Source of the DNA: an uncultured Elusimicrobiales bacterium
Lineage (GTDB): Bacteria > Elusimicrobiota > Elusimicrobia > Elusimicrobiales > Elusimicrobiaceae
DNA length: 40,066 nucleotides
Assembly: GCA_944324095.1 (NCBI GenBank)
Contig: CALUUY010000009.1
Span: forward strand, 1-40,066
Direction of reading: 5' to 3'
Shown here: piece after piece, positions 24,484 to 31,510 of the stretch
How the letters are laid out: every line of letters starts with the position of its first letter
Position numbering within the stretch: the stretch's first letter is position 1
Notes under the pieces: model-generated
The model's database searches: none
The model's input: only the letters and a program-made list of their open reading frames with translations
What the model was told of the DNA's origin: nothing
Program-made: the position numbers and the translations under genes

Positions 24484-25112
24484 TGATTATCCCCCAATAC
24501 CGCCTGCAGCATAAAACGGGCCCGGCGCAAGGTGTCCTGCGGGCTGGCCACCTCCACCACCTGCCGGTATAAAGCAGGAGGGAAACTCTTGCCCATACGT
24601 TCTGCCAACCCCAACACCGCTTGAGATAAAGGCACCTGCGGCAACAGCAACAACAACGCATCCCGTACCGATTGTGTACGCAGCTGACCTAACTGCTGGG
24701 CACGTTTTAATTCGTTAATCAAAACCGATACGTGCTGAGAAAACAACTGCGCCACCAGGTTAACTATCTGGCGGTCAGCGCTGAAGGAGTCTCCTATCAA
24801 CATCGAAATAAGCCGCCTGTTCTTACCCGCAAAGGCATACACCGCCCCCAAAACGGCTTCTATATTTTGCCGGGGTGCATGCGAGGGGAGAACCTCCACA
24901 TTAATGGCACTCATCATTTCCGCATACAAACTTTTTAAAACGGCTGCGTCAAAGGTTTCACGCGTTTTAAAATAATAGTGAAACATACCCAGGTTTACTT
25001 TACTGCGGGAACAAACCTCCCGCACGGTAAAGTTTCTAAGCCCCTTTTGACGGGCCAAATAAACCCCGGCGCGGATTAACTTTTCATCCGTATTAGAAGA
25101 AACACGGCCCAT
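24480..25112 (-). CDS. TetR-family regulator of the efflux operon
   Basis: The 210-residue regulator has the TetR helix-turn-helix at about residues 8-55 (EKLIRAGVYLARQKGLRNFT, then VREVCSRSKVNLGMFHYYF). The C-terminal ligand and dimer domain is variable. It is the first gene of the seven-gene operon, with GGAGG just upstream of ATG 25112. Two TATAC-N-GTATA palindromes overlap its promoter, so it most likely represses its own operon and is released by a pump substrate. In E. coli the comparable arrangement is CecR (YbiH) with ybhGFSR. Confidence 0.93.
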   Translation of the reverse strand: MGRVSSNTDEKLIRAGVYLARQKGLRNFTVREVCSRSKVNLGMFHYYFKTRETFDAAVLKSLYAEMMSAINVEVLPSHAPRQNIEAVLGAVYAFAGKNRRLISMLIGDSFSADRQIVNLVAQLFSQHVSVLINELKRAQQLGQLRTQSVRDALLLLLPQVPLSQAVLGLAERMGKSFPPALYRQVVEVASPQDTLRRARFMLQAVLGDNQ

Positions 25113-25123
25113 AAAACCTCCAA

Positions 25124-25160
25124 ATTATACAACTGTATAATTATTATACGCCTGTATAAT
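25124..25160 (-). promoter_or_regulatory. Twin TetR-type operators
   Basis: ATTATACAACTGTATAAT (25124-25141, arms of 8) and ATTATACGCCTGTATAAT (25143-25160, arms of 7) are near-identical palindromes with centres 19 bp apart. The second covers the -10 box and part of the spacer; the first lies over the expected transcription start. Binding there would block RNA polymerase. Confidence 0.8.
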
Positions 25161-25171
25161 TATTTTGTCAA
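25143..25171 (-). promoter_or_regulatory. Consensus sigma-70 promoter of the efflux operon
   Basis: On the minus strand TTGACA (25166-25171) and TATAAT (25143-25148) are exactly 17 bases apart, a perfect consensus. The leader to the ATG at 25112 is about 25 bases. Such a strong promoter would need tight repression, which the two operators can supply. Confidence 0.85.
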
Positions 25172-25331
25172 CGCTTCTTTTTATTTAGTTTCCCCTCCCC
25201 AACAGCCGGGGCCAACCCAACGCAGCCAGCCCCAATACCGCCCTTACCTAGTATATTTACGCACTTTTAAAAAAGAACCAGAAAAGGTAAAATATAAATA
25301 GGAATTTTTCTTACATTAAAAAGGAGACCTT

Positions 25332-25838
25332 ATGAACGAAAAATTAGTACAAGCTTTTAACGCGCAAATTAATGCGGAGTTGTATTCCGAATATTTATAC
25401 CTGGCTATGAAAGCCGTGTTTGAAGAACAACACTTAACCGGTTTTGCCAACTGGTTTAACGTACAAGTGCAGGAAGAACACGCCCACGCACTGGGATTAT
25501 ACGATTATGTACACGAACGCGGCGGAAAAGTAACTTTAGATGCTATTGCCAAGCCGGAATTTAAGGAAGGAAGCATTGTGGAAATTTTTGAACAAGTGTT
25601 AAAACACGAAGAGCTGGTAACTTCTAAAATTAATGCCTTGGCCGACGAGGCCGATAATGCCAAAGACCGTGCCGCCGTTTCTTTTTTGGATTGGTATGTA
25701 AAGGAACAAGTGGAAGAAGAGGCCTCTGTACGGCAGATTATTTCCAACTTAAAACTCATCGGGGACGACAAAAAAGCCCTGTTAATGTTAGACCGTGAAC
25801 TGGCCACCCGCACCTTTGTGCAACCGGTCATTGGCTAA
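25332..25838 (+). CDS. ftnA: Non-haem ferritin
   Basis: The 168-residue four-helix iron-storage protein oxidises Fe(II) and stores Fe(III) in a 24-mer shell. Ferroxidase ligands of the FtnA type are visible: E16 in NAELYSEYLY, E49 and H52 in QEEHAHAL, E93/E94 in KHEEL, and Q126 with E128-E130 in KEQVEEEAS. AAGGAG lies 6 bases before ATG 25332. It is monocistronic, divergent from the efflux operon and followed by its own terminator. Confidence 0.95.
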   Translation: MNEKLVQAFNAQINAELYSEYLYLAMKAVFEEQHLTGFANWFNVQVQEEHAHALGLYDYVHERGGKVTLDAIAKPEFKEGSIVEIFEQVLKHEELVTSKINALADEADNAKDRAAVSFLDWYVKEQVEEEASVRQIISNLKLIGDDKKALLMLDRELATRTFVQPVIG

Positions 25839-25867
25839 CATAAAAGATCCCAACCGCTTATATAACC

Positions 25868-25895
25868 CAAACGCCCCGTACAAACGGGGCGTTTG
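25868..25895. terminator. Hairpin after ferritin
   Basis: CAAACGCCCCGT and ACGGGGCGTTTG form a 12-bp perfect stem with a 4-base loop, 29 bases past the ferritin stop. The T tract is short (GTTATTT). Confidence 0.7.
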
Positions 25896-25994
25896 AGTTA
25901 TTTAGTAAGACAAGTTTTATAACTGCCAACACCTGCTATGCCACAATGCAGCCCGCAACAACCAGGCCCAACATCAGCAGAGGAAGAACAGGTG

Positions 25995-26816
25995 CTATTT
26001 TTGCAAAATGTGTACGGCAAAGCCGCCCATTTCTTTGGCTAAATACACTACACGTAAGGAGCCGTCCTCGTTATAGCCGGCGCTGTCCCAATTAAACTTG
26101 GCACCCAGTTTTTGTAAGTAATGGGCGGCGCGGGCAGCGTCGTTAGTGGAAATGGCAATGTGGCCGTTATGGCCGTAAAATTTCTTTTTCATTACTTCCA
26201 CCACTTCGCCGGAAAAATAAGCGCCGCCGCGGTCTGTGCGGGTAAAACCAAACAGGCTTTCAAATTCCCCGGCGGTACGAGCAGAAGCGTCAGCATCGGG
26301 CTGATTGATGCCTATATGGCGCAGGTCAAACCCCAACATATTGTTGACCGCTTGGCGGGTACGGCGGACAAACGCCTCAAAATACGATTTTCCGCGCCGG
26401 TGCGGCATTTGAAAATCCGGGCAGAGGCAGGGAGAGACTTTCCCGCTGGAAAAATATTTCCCCAAGTTATCAAAAAGTACGCGCGATAAAGGCGGCAATA
26501 CAAACACCTCTTTTTCTGCCAGCAGCGCCTGTACTTCCGGCTCAAGGCCTATGGCAAAAACCACCTTGGCGCCGGCTTCTATGGCAAGACGTGCGGAAGC
26601 CTCGTCCTGCACGCCGCAGGCGCAGATGATGAAATCTTCCACCGCTTGCTGCATAGCCCGGGCTTGGGCTACGTCTTTGCCGGTTTTAATCTGTAAAGCC
26701 GCCGCCTGCACACCGCCCATAGCCAATGCGCGGGCTAAATCCCCCGCTTCTGCCGGGCTAACTTTGCCCACAAACGGCACAATGCCGGTTAAATATACTG
26801 TATTTAAAACGTCCAT
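25995..26816 (-). CDS. KDPG/KHG aldolase-like domain fused to a VOC domain
   Basis: The 273-residue protein has an N-terminal half (1-about 150) that follows the Eda TIM-barrel pattern: TGIVPFVGKVSPAEAGDLARALAMGG, QAAALQIKTG, CGVQDEASARLAIEAGAKVV, AIGLEPEVQALLAEKEVFVLPPLS. The catalytic Glu (usually LEVTLR) reads ALQIKT here, and the Schiff-base Lys in a KFFPA context is absent, so aldolase activity is doubtful. Residues 165-273 are a vicinal-oxygen-chelate domain (LRHIGINQPDAD, GHIAISTNDAARAAHYLQKLG, GGFAVHILQ) as in glyoxalases. GGGAGA precedes ATG 26816. It lies 11 bases downstream of cinA and is probably cotranscribed. The substrate is unknown. Confidence 0.75.
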   Translation of the reverse strand: MDVLNTVYLTGIVPFVGKVSPAEAGDLARALAMGGVQAAALQIKTGKDVAQARAMQQAVEDFIICACGVQDEASARLAIEAGAKVVFAIGLEPEVQALLAEKEVFVLPPLSRVLFDNLGKYFSSGKVSPCLCPDFQMPHRRGKSYFEAFVRRTRQAVNNMLGFDLRHIGINQPDADASARTAGEFESLFGFTRTDRGGAYFSGEVVEVMKKKFYGHNGHIAISTNDAARAAHYLQKLGAKFNWDSAGYNEDGSLRVVYLAKEMGGFAVHILQK

Positions 26817-26827
26817 ATTGTCTCCCT

Positions 26828-28072
26828 TTATTTAAGTTGTAAATCTGCCTGAACGGCCTCACACAATAGTTCCAAGGCTTTGGCGGAAGCCTTGCCGATG
26901 TTGCGCTCCCTAACGGAAGAAAACACAAACTTCCGCGCAAAACTGCCTTTAGGCCCCGCTACGCCAATCCACACCGTGCCCACCGGTTTCTGTTCGCTCC
27001 CACCGCCGGGCCCCGCTATACCGGTGGTGGATACGGCCCAATCCGCCCCCGTCACCTTACGCGCGCCTTGGGCCATTTGCAGGGCAACAGGCTCGCTAAC
27101 AGCACCAAATTTTTCCAAGTCCGCCGCGCTTACGCCCAACACATTTTCTTTGACGCTGTTGGCATAAGACACAATGCCGCCTAAAAAATAGTCCGACGCG
27201 CCGGGCAGCAGCGTAATTAAATGCGCTATGTTTCCCCCCGTGCAGCTCTCGGCCGAGGCCAACGTAAGCCCGTTTTTTGTAAACAAACCCGCCACCTCTG
27301 CCACATTAGAAGGATTCTCCCCTTCTGTAAAACGCAGCCCCTGCAAAAAAGTTTTTAAAATCTCCGTCTGGCGTGCTAACTGTCCAAGCCCCTCTGCGCG
27401 CGCGGTAAGACGAAGTTTTACCTCATCTACCGACGGCAAATAAGCCAGCCCCACCCCGGCCGGAAGCTGCTCCTCAAACGGACGCAGGCGCATAGCCAGT
27501 TCCGCCTCCGGGATGTTGTATATATGCAACAATGTGTACTGCAACAAAGACGCGCCGCACTGCTGTTTTAATAACGGCAATACTTCCGCCTGCATTAAAT
27601 ATTCCATTTCAAACGGAACCCCCGGCAGAGAAACCGTTATTTTGCCGTCTTTTTCAAACCACATACCGCTGGCCGTGCCGCGCCGGTTGCGAAGCACCGT
27701 GCACCCCTGCGGCAACAGGGCCTGGGTTTTGTTGTAGGCGTTTACTTCCCCGCGGCGGGGCAGGAGCATTTCCTCCAGCCAACCATATACTTGCGGGTTG
27801 AAAACAAGCGGCATATTAAAAAAATCCGCCAGGGTTTTTTTGGTTAAATCGTCTTTAGTGGGGCCGAGGCCGCCGGTAATAATGACCAAATCCGCCCGGC
27901 TAAGCGCATTATGCAAAGCCTGCACAATGTCTTCCCGTACGTCCGGCACGGTGTACATAAAACGGGTGTCTATACCCAGGCAGGCCAGTTCCCGGGCAAT
28001 AAAGCGGGAATTCGTGTCCGTAATCTGCCCTAGCAAAATTTCATCTCCAATCGTAATAATAGCGGCGTTCAT
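26828..28072 (-). CDS. cinA: CinA-family nicotinamide-nucleotide amidohydrolase
   Basis: The 414-residue two-domain protein has an N-terminal MoCF-like domain (ITIGDEILLGQITDTNSRFI, ITGGLGPTKDDLTKKT). The C-terminal PncC-type domain (ASAESCTGGNIAHLITLLPG, GGIVSYANSVKENVLGV, STTGIAGPGGGSEQKPVGTVWIG) deamidates NMN to NaMN in pyridine-nucleotide recycling. The N-domain in the family has ADP-ribose pyrophosphatase activity. ATG 28072 gives the standard N-terminus; an upstream ATG at 28120 would add 16 atypical residues. The historical link to competence is noteworthy beside the pilins but is not evidence of competence. Confidence 0.95.
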   Translation of the reverse strand: MNAAIITIGDEILLGQITDTNSRFIARELACLGIDTRFMYTVPDVREDIVQALHNALSRADLVIITGGLGPTKDDLTKKTLADFFNMPLVFNPQVYGWLEEMLLPRRGEVNAYNKTQALLPQGCTVLRNRRGTASGMWFEKDGKITVSLPGVPFEMEYLMQAEVLPLLKQQCGASLLQYTLLHIYNIPEAELAMRLRPFEEQLPAGVGLAYLPSVDEVKLRLTARAEGLGQLARQTEILKTFLQGLRFTEGENPSNVAEVAGLFTKNGLTLASAESCTGGNIAHLITLLPGASDYFLGGIVSYANSVKENVLGVSAADLEKFGAVSEPVALQMAQGARKVTGADWAVSTTGIAGPGGGSEQKPVGTVWIGVAGPKGSFARKFVFSSVRERNIGKASAKALELLCEAVQADLQLK

Positions 28073-28168
28073 AGCTTTATTGTATGATTTTTTTGGGTAC
28101 GCAGGGCAAATATACGGCATACCAAAACAAAATTTAATATAATATATAAATAAAATTCAAACTTATAC

Positions 28169-28192
28169 GCGCCGCAAAACGGCGCTTTTTTT
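28169..28192 (+). terminator. Terminator-like hairpin inside the nhaC leader
   Basis: GCGCCG, loop CAAAA, CGGCGC and seven T make a compact intrinsic terminator. It lies after a TATAAT (28138-28143) and 22 bases before the antiporter start codon. No plus-strand gene ends just upstream, so it looks like a leader attenuator. The leader seems too short for a full known riboswitch. Confidence 0.5.
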
Positions 28193-28213
28193 AAGGATTA
28201 TTTTAAGCAATAT

Positions 28214-29515
28214 ATGAACCCGCAAACCAATCAACCCCGCCCCAATGTGTGGGCCTTAGTGCCGCTGGGCGTGTTTTTAATTTCCTATTTGGTGGTGTCT
28301 ATCATCGCCGGGGATTTTTACAAAATGCCCATCACGGTGGCGTTTGTAATATCGTCCGTAGTAGCTGTGGCGATGGACAGAAACGGCCACCTGCATAAAC
28401 GCATAGAAACCTTCTGCCAAGGTGCGGCCAACCCCAATATTATGCTGATGGTGCTCATTTTTATTTTGGCTGGGGCTTTTGCCCAAACTACAAAGGCTAT
28501 GGGCGCGGTGGACGCAACAGTCAATTTGGCGCTCTCCGTTCTGCCGGGTAACGTGTTGGCGGCCGGGGTGTTTTTGGCCGCGTGTGTGATTTCCGTTTCC
28601 GTAGGCACGTCCGTAGGCACCATTGTGGCCTTGGCTCCCGTAGCCGCCGGGATTGCCCTTAAAACCGATATGAACCCCGCTTTAATGGCCGCCGCCACTG
28701 TGGGCGGAGCTATGTTTGGGGACAACTTGTCTTTTATTTCCGATACCACCATCGTGGCTACCCGCACGCAGGGGTGTAAAATGTCGGACAAGTTTAAAAC
28801 CAACTTTAGAATTGTTATGCCCTTTGCTATGCTAGCCACCATTTTGTACGTACTCTTGGGCAGTAATGCCAGCGCCGCGTTTGAACCGGGGCAAGTGCAG
28901 TGGCTGAAAGTGCTTCCGTACTTGATTGTATTGGGAGCGGCGATTATGGGCGTAAACGTGATGGTGGTGCTTTTGCTGGGGACGGTGCTTTCCGGCCTCA
29001 TCGGCCTGTTGCTGGGCAGCTTTAGCATTTGGGAGTGGACGGTTTCTATGGGCGCAGGCATTACGGGTATGGGAGAACTGATTATAGTAACCATACTGGC
29101 CGGCGGTATGCTGGAAATGATACGCACCGGCGGCGGGCTGGCGTGGATTATCCAAAAGTTAACCTCCCACATCAAAGGCCGCAAAGGGGCGGAAATGAGC
29201 ATTGCGGGCCTTATCAGCTTTGCCAACTTGTGCACCGCCAACAACACCATCGCCCTGATTATGGCGGGCCCTATTGCCAAAGAAATTGCAGACCGGTTTA
29301 AAATTATGCCCAGCCGCTCGGCCAGCTTGCTGGATATATTCTCCTGCTTTGTGCAGGGCATTATTCCGTACGGGGCGCAGCTGCTTATGGCGGCCAGCTT
29401 AACCAATATTTCCCCCCTGCACATTATGGAATATTTGTACTATCCGTATTTGCTGGGTATAGGGGCGTTGCTGGCCATTTGGCTGGGCCTGCCGCGCAAA
29501 TACCGCGCGAATTAA
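28214..29515 (+). CDS. nhaC: NhaC-family Na+/H+ antiporter
   Basis: The 433-residue inner-membrane protein has about eleven hydrophobic segments. Family features are the cytoplasmic-loop pattern TVGGAMFGDNLSFISDTTIVATRTQGCKMSDKFK near residue 162, VSVGTSVGTIVALAPVAAGI, and GLISFANLCTANNTIALIMAGPIAKEIADRF. NhaC-family exchangers expel Na+ (some exchange malate/lactate or arginine/ornithine). ATG 28214 follows AAGGATTATTTTAAGCAAT with a weak ribosome-binding site. It is divergent from cinA and has its own terminator. Confidence 0.88.
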   Translation: MNPQTNQPRPNVWALVPLGVFLISYLVVSIIAGDFYKMPITVAFVISSVVAVAMDRNGHLHKRIETFCQGAANPNIMLMVLIFILAGAFAQTTKAMGAVDATVNLALSVLPGNVLAAGVFLAACVISVSVGTSVGTIVALAPVAAGIALKTDMNPALMAAATVGGAMFGDNLSFISDTTIVATRTQGCKMSDKFKTNFRIVMPFAMLATILYVLLGSNASAAFEPGQVQWLKVLPYLIVLGAAIMGVNVMVVLLLGTVLSGLIGLLLGSFSIWEWTVSMGAGITGMGELIIVTILAGGMLEMIRTGGGLAWIIQKLTSHIKGRKGAEMSIAGLISFANLCTANNTIALIMAGPIAKEIADRFKIMPSRSASLLDIFSCFVQGIIPYGAQLLMAASLTNISPLHIMEYLYYPYLLGIGALLAIWLGLPRKYRAN

Positions 29516-29568
29516 ACACGCCTTCAGGCGGGCTAATATTCTCGCCCGGCGCATTTATTTAAAACAAT

Positions 29569-29597
29569 AAAACCCCCGGTTGTGTACCGGGGGTTTT
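29569..29597. terminator. Bidirectional terminator between nhaC and the YRG exported protein
   Basis: AAAACCCCCGGT and ACCGGGGGTTTT form a 12-bp stem with a 5-base loop. It serves both converging genes (stops at 29515 and 29621). Confidence 0.9.
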
Positions 29598-29620
29598 TAT
29601 CCATAAATACAAAAGAAATT

Positions 29621-30346
29621 TTATTTTCCCGTCGGGTTTTTTACGGGATAGGGCATAAAAACAAAATCACCTTTATAAAGTTTCAATTCCCCCCATACAA
29701 ACTGCCCGTTTATTTTTAAAAGCGCGCTTACACGGTAAATCCAAGACGGGGGCACATCGTGCGGGATAGAGGCAAAATCTCTCCACCCTAATTTTTTAAT
29801 ATGAAAAATTACCGGGATATAAGTGTCCCAATCCTCTTCTGTAAAAATAAAATGCAGTGCGTGTTTGGGGTTATGGGCCGCATAAATGGCTTTGGTACCG
29901 TCCGGATAGGGGTTATTATCGTAAGCGGCAAAATTTTCATAATGGGATTTGGAAACTTCCATCCCGTTTAACATAATGTAACGCAAATCTTTTCCGTCGG
30001 CCTTTAATGCCATACCGCGGTACATTTCTTTGCTGTTTGATTCAAACGGAAAGGGCGGCACCACTTTTAAAGAAGGCAAATCCACCCGGGCCGGGGCAAA
30101 AGCCGCCAAAGAAGAGACTTGTAAAAGTTTTCTGCCAGTATTTTGCGGTTTTACCAATAACTCCGCCTGCCCCAACCGGGCCGCGCGAAAAATAACAGAT
30201 TCCACTTTTCCGCGCAAGGCAAAGGCCGTGGTCTTAATCTGCTTGGCTGAAAGCGCTTTTTTAATGCCTTGCCATTTTTGCGCCTGCACGCAAGGGGAAA
30301 GCGTAAATAACCCACACAATAATAAAAGGCTTAAAAACTTTTTCAT
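29621..30346 (-). CDS. Exported protein with possible ADP-ribosyltransferase-like fold
   Basis: The 241-residue product has signal peptide MKKFLSLLLLCGLFTLSPCV then QAQ (cut after about residue 22). A basic helical linker follows to about residue 95. The C-terminal half contains MYRGM (R110), LRYIMLNGMEVSKS, GTKAIYAAHNPKHALHF (154-166), IPVIFHIKKLGW (177-188) and VWGELKLYKGDF (E220). The order Y-R-G, then Y-aa-A-L-x-F, then a late acidic residue in a strand is reminiscent of ADP-ribosyltransferase folds. That is my pattern reading, not an established assignment. A paired GGGCCTATA element lies upstream. No ribosome-binding site is obvious before ATG 30346. Confidence 0.65.
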   Translation of the reverse strand: MKKFLSLLLLCGLFTLSPCVQAQKWQGIKKALSAKQIKTTAFALRGKVESVIFRAARLGQAELLVKPQNTGRKLLQVSSLAAFAPARVDLPSLKVVPPFPFESNSKEMYRGMALKADGKDLRYIMLNGMEVSKSHYENFAAYDNNPYPDGTKAIYAAHNPKHALHFIFTEEDWDTYIPVIFHIKKLGWRDFASIPHDVPPSWIYRVSALLKINGQFVWGELKLYKGDFVFMPYPVKNPTGK

Positions 30347-30378
30347 ATACTTTATAATAGTTTTTTAGGGTACATTTT

Positions 30379-30422
30379 ACCTGGGCCCTTGGGCCTATAC
30401 AAGCTTGCTTTTTGGGCCTATA
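30379..30422 (-). promoter_or_regulatory. Paired GGGCCTATA element upstream of the YRG exported protein
   Basis: Two perfect copies of GGGCCTATA on the plus strand (30391-30399 and 30414-30422) are 23 bases apart and 45 and 68 bases from the start codon. ACCTGGGCCCTTGGGCCTA (30379-30397) is shared with the element at 18533-18551 (16 of 19 bases). Confidence 0.6.
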
Positions 30423-30541
30423 TGTTTTACTGATGGGCTGAGTATATAGACAGTATTGATAGATTTCGTCCAAACGCTTGAAATGAGGCATTTTCCGTAC
30501 GGCGTATAATTTGCTAAAATAAAAAGGAAAGAACGTTTTGC

Positions 30542-30616
30542 GCGCTCGTAGTTCAATGGATAGAGCGTCAGCCTCCGAAGCTGGAAATGTGGGTTCGACT
30601 CCCGCCGAGCGCACCA
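30542..30616 (+). tRNA. tRNA-Arg (anticodon CCG)
   Basis: A 75-base cloverleaf has acceptor arm GCGCTCG/CGAGCGC, D-arm AGTTCAATGGATAGAGC, anticodon loop CTCCGAA (anticodon CCG) and T-arm GGGTTCGACTCCC. The CCA end is encoded, unlike the tRNA-Thr in this window. A prophage starts immediately after its 3' end, so it is the likely integration target. Confidence 0.96.
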
Positions 30617-30655
30617 TTTTTCGACGATACTGTAGTAAAAAATGTAGTAAATTTT
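30590..30655. other. Probable phage attachment site at the tRNA-Arg 3' end
   Basis: The T-arm and acceptor 3' half of tRNA-Arg abut phage lysis genes, the classic location for tyrosine-integrase att cores. Just outside lie two direct repeats TGTAGTAAA (30631-30639 and 30643-30651), 12 bases apart, which might be integrase arm sites. The partner att site and integrase must lie beyond the right edge. Confidence 0.55.
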
Positions 30656-30684
30656 AAAATCCTCGGGCTAAACCCGGGGATTTT
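30656..30684. terminator. Terminator between tRNA-Arg and the phage late operon
   Basis: AAAATCCTCGGG and CCCGGGGATTTT form a 12-bp stem (one G-T pair) with loop CTAAA. A and T tracts flank it, so it can end both the tRNA transcript and the phage late transcript. Confidence 0.8.
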
Positions 30685-30696
30685 TATTTTGTCTTT

Positions 30697-31221
30697 TTAC
30701 AAATATACACCTATCATTAAACCCATACGCTTGCGGCCGCCATATAGGCCAACCGTGGTGTTTTTAAGAAGCCCCGTCAAATCGTCCAGCCTGCGGTCAA
30801 CAAATACATATCCTTCCAAATCCGTGTCCAGGCCTAGTCCGGCCCCGTACCTATCAAAATACACCAAGCGCGCGCCAAGGCCGCCTTTTAACTCTTTGCC
30901 CACCAATCCCTGCACCGCAGGGCGAAAGGTAAACCCCGCCCGTTTTACAGTTATTTCTGCCGCCCCTTCCGTGGGTTGCACCACCTCAGCGCGGCCTTCC
31001 GGCGGTAGGTATTTAACTTCCGTTTTAACACTCCCGTCCGCCTGGCGCACCGTGGCCGTTAGTTTATTATCTTTGACCACCACGCGCGCGGATTGGCTGT
31101 CCGGCAGCGTGCCGGACTGGGCTGCCAGCTTATCTATCTGCCGCCCCTTATGCCAATTTGAAAACAAAAGCCCCGCTATTACTAGCAGGGCTATTAAGCT
31201 AATTAACTTTTTCACACTCAA
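30697..31221 (-). CDS. Phage small membrane-anchored protein of the lysis region
   Basis: The 174-residue product has an N-terminal transmembrane anchor (KKLISLIALLVIAGLLFSNW), a short charged coiled segment, then a beta-rich domain ending in GLYGGRKRMGLMIGVYL. This looks like a periplasm-facing protein. Its place as last gene after holin and lysozyme would suit a spanin, but the beta-rich C-terminus is not typical, so the role is open. The start is TTG 31221 or GTG 31215, inside the end of the holin-like gene. Confidence 0.65.
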   Translation of the reverse strand: MSVKKLISLIALLVIAGLLFSNWHKGRQIDKLAAQSGTLPDSQSARVVVKDNKLTATVRQADGSVKTEVKYLPPEGRAEVVQPTEGAAEITVKRAGFTFRPAVQGLVGKELKGGLGARLVYFDRYGAGLGLDTDLEGYVFVDRRLDDLTGLLKNTTVGLYGGRKRMGLMIGVYL

Positions 31222-31510
31222 TACCCAGGGCTTTTTCGGCGCGGTTTAGTACAGCCTTTTTGATAGCTTCATACCCAATTTGGGATAAGGCCAAAATAGC
31301 CAGGCCGATTAACACAGCCATAAGCGGGTTATGCGCGGTAACATCGGCACCGTACACGGCCAAAAAGCCGCAGCCGATGGACGCCACCAGCACGACCACA
31401 GACCATACCCACCCAGGAACGGTTAAAAACTTTTCAAGCAAGTTCTTAAGCCATTCAATAAGCCCCACCACCGCCACGGCGGCCAGGCACAGCAATATAT
31501 ATAGGTTCAT
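31199..31510 (-). CDS. Holin-like phage membrane protein
   Basis: The 103-residue protein has three hydrophobic segments (residues 2-17, about 30-53 and 62-80) and a charged C-terminus, a class I holin-like layout. ATG 31510 overlaps the lysozyme stop by 4 bases (ATGA), with AGGAG 7 bases upstream inside the lysozyme gene. It likely permeabilises the inner membrane for the endolysin next door. Confidence 0.7.
   Translation of the reverse strand: MNLYILLCLAAVAVVGLIEWLKNLLEKFLTVPGWVWSVVVLVASIGCGFLAVYGADVTAHNPLMAVLIGLAILALSQIGYEAIKKAVLNRAEKALGIECEKVN

Noticed and set aside
28318-29424. A 368-residue minus-strand open frame inside nhaC
   Set aside because: It is antisense to a clear transporter gene, has no family motif and no ribosome-binding site. 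It is open only because of codon bias on the other strand.
30391-30422. The 23-bp spaced GGGCCTATA copies considered as a CRISPR remnant
   Set aside because: Only two 9-base copies with 14-base gaps and no longer repeat. The same pair sits at fixed positions before other genes, so a regulatory site fits better.
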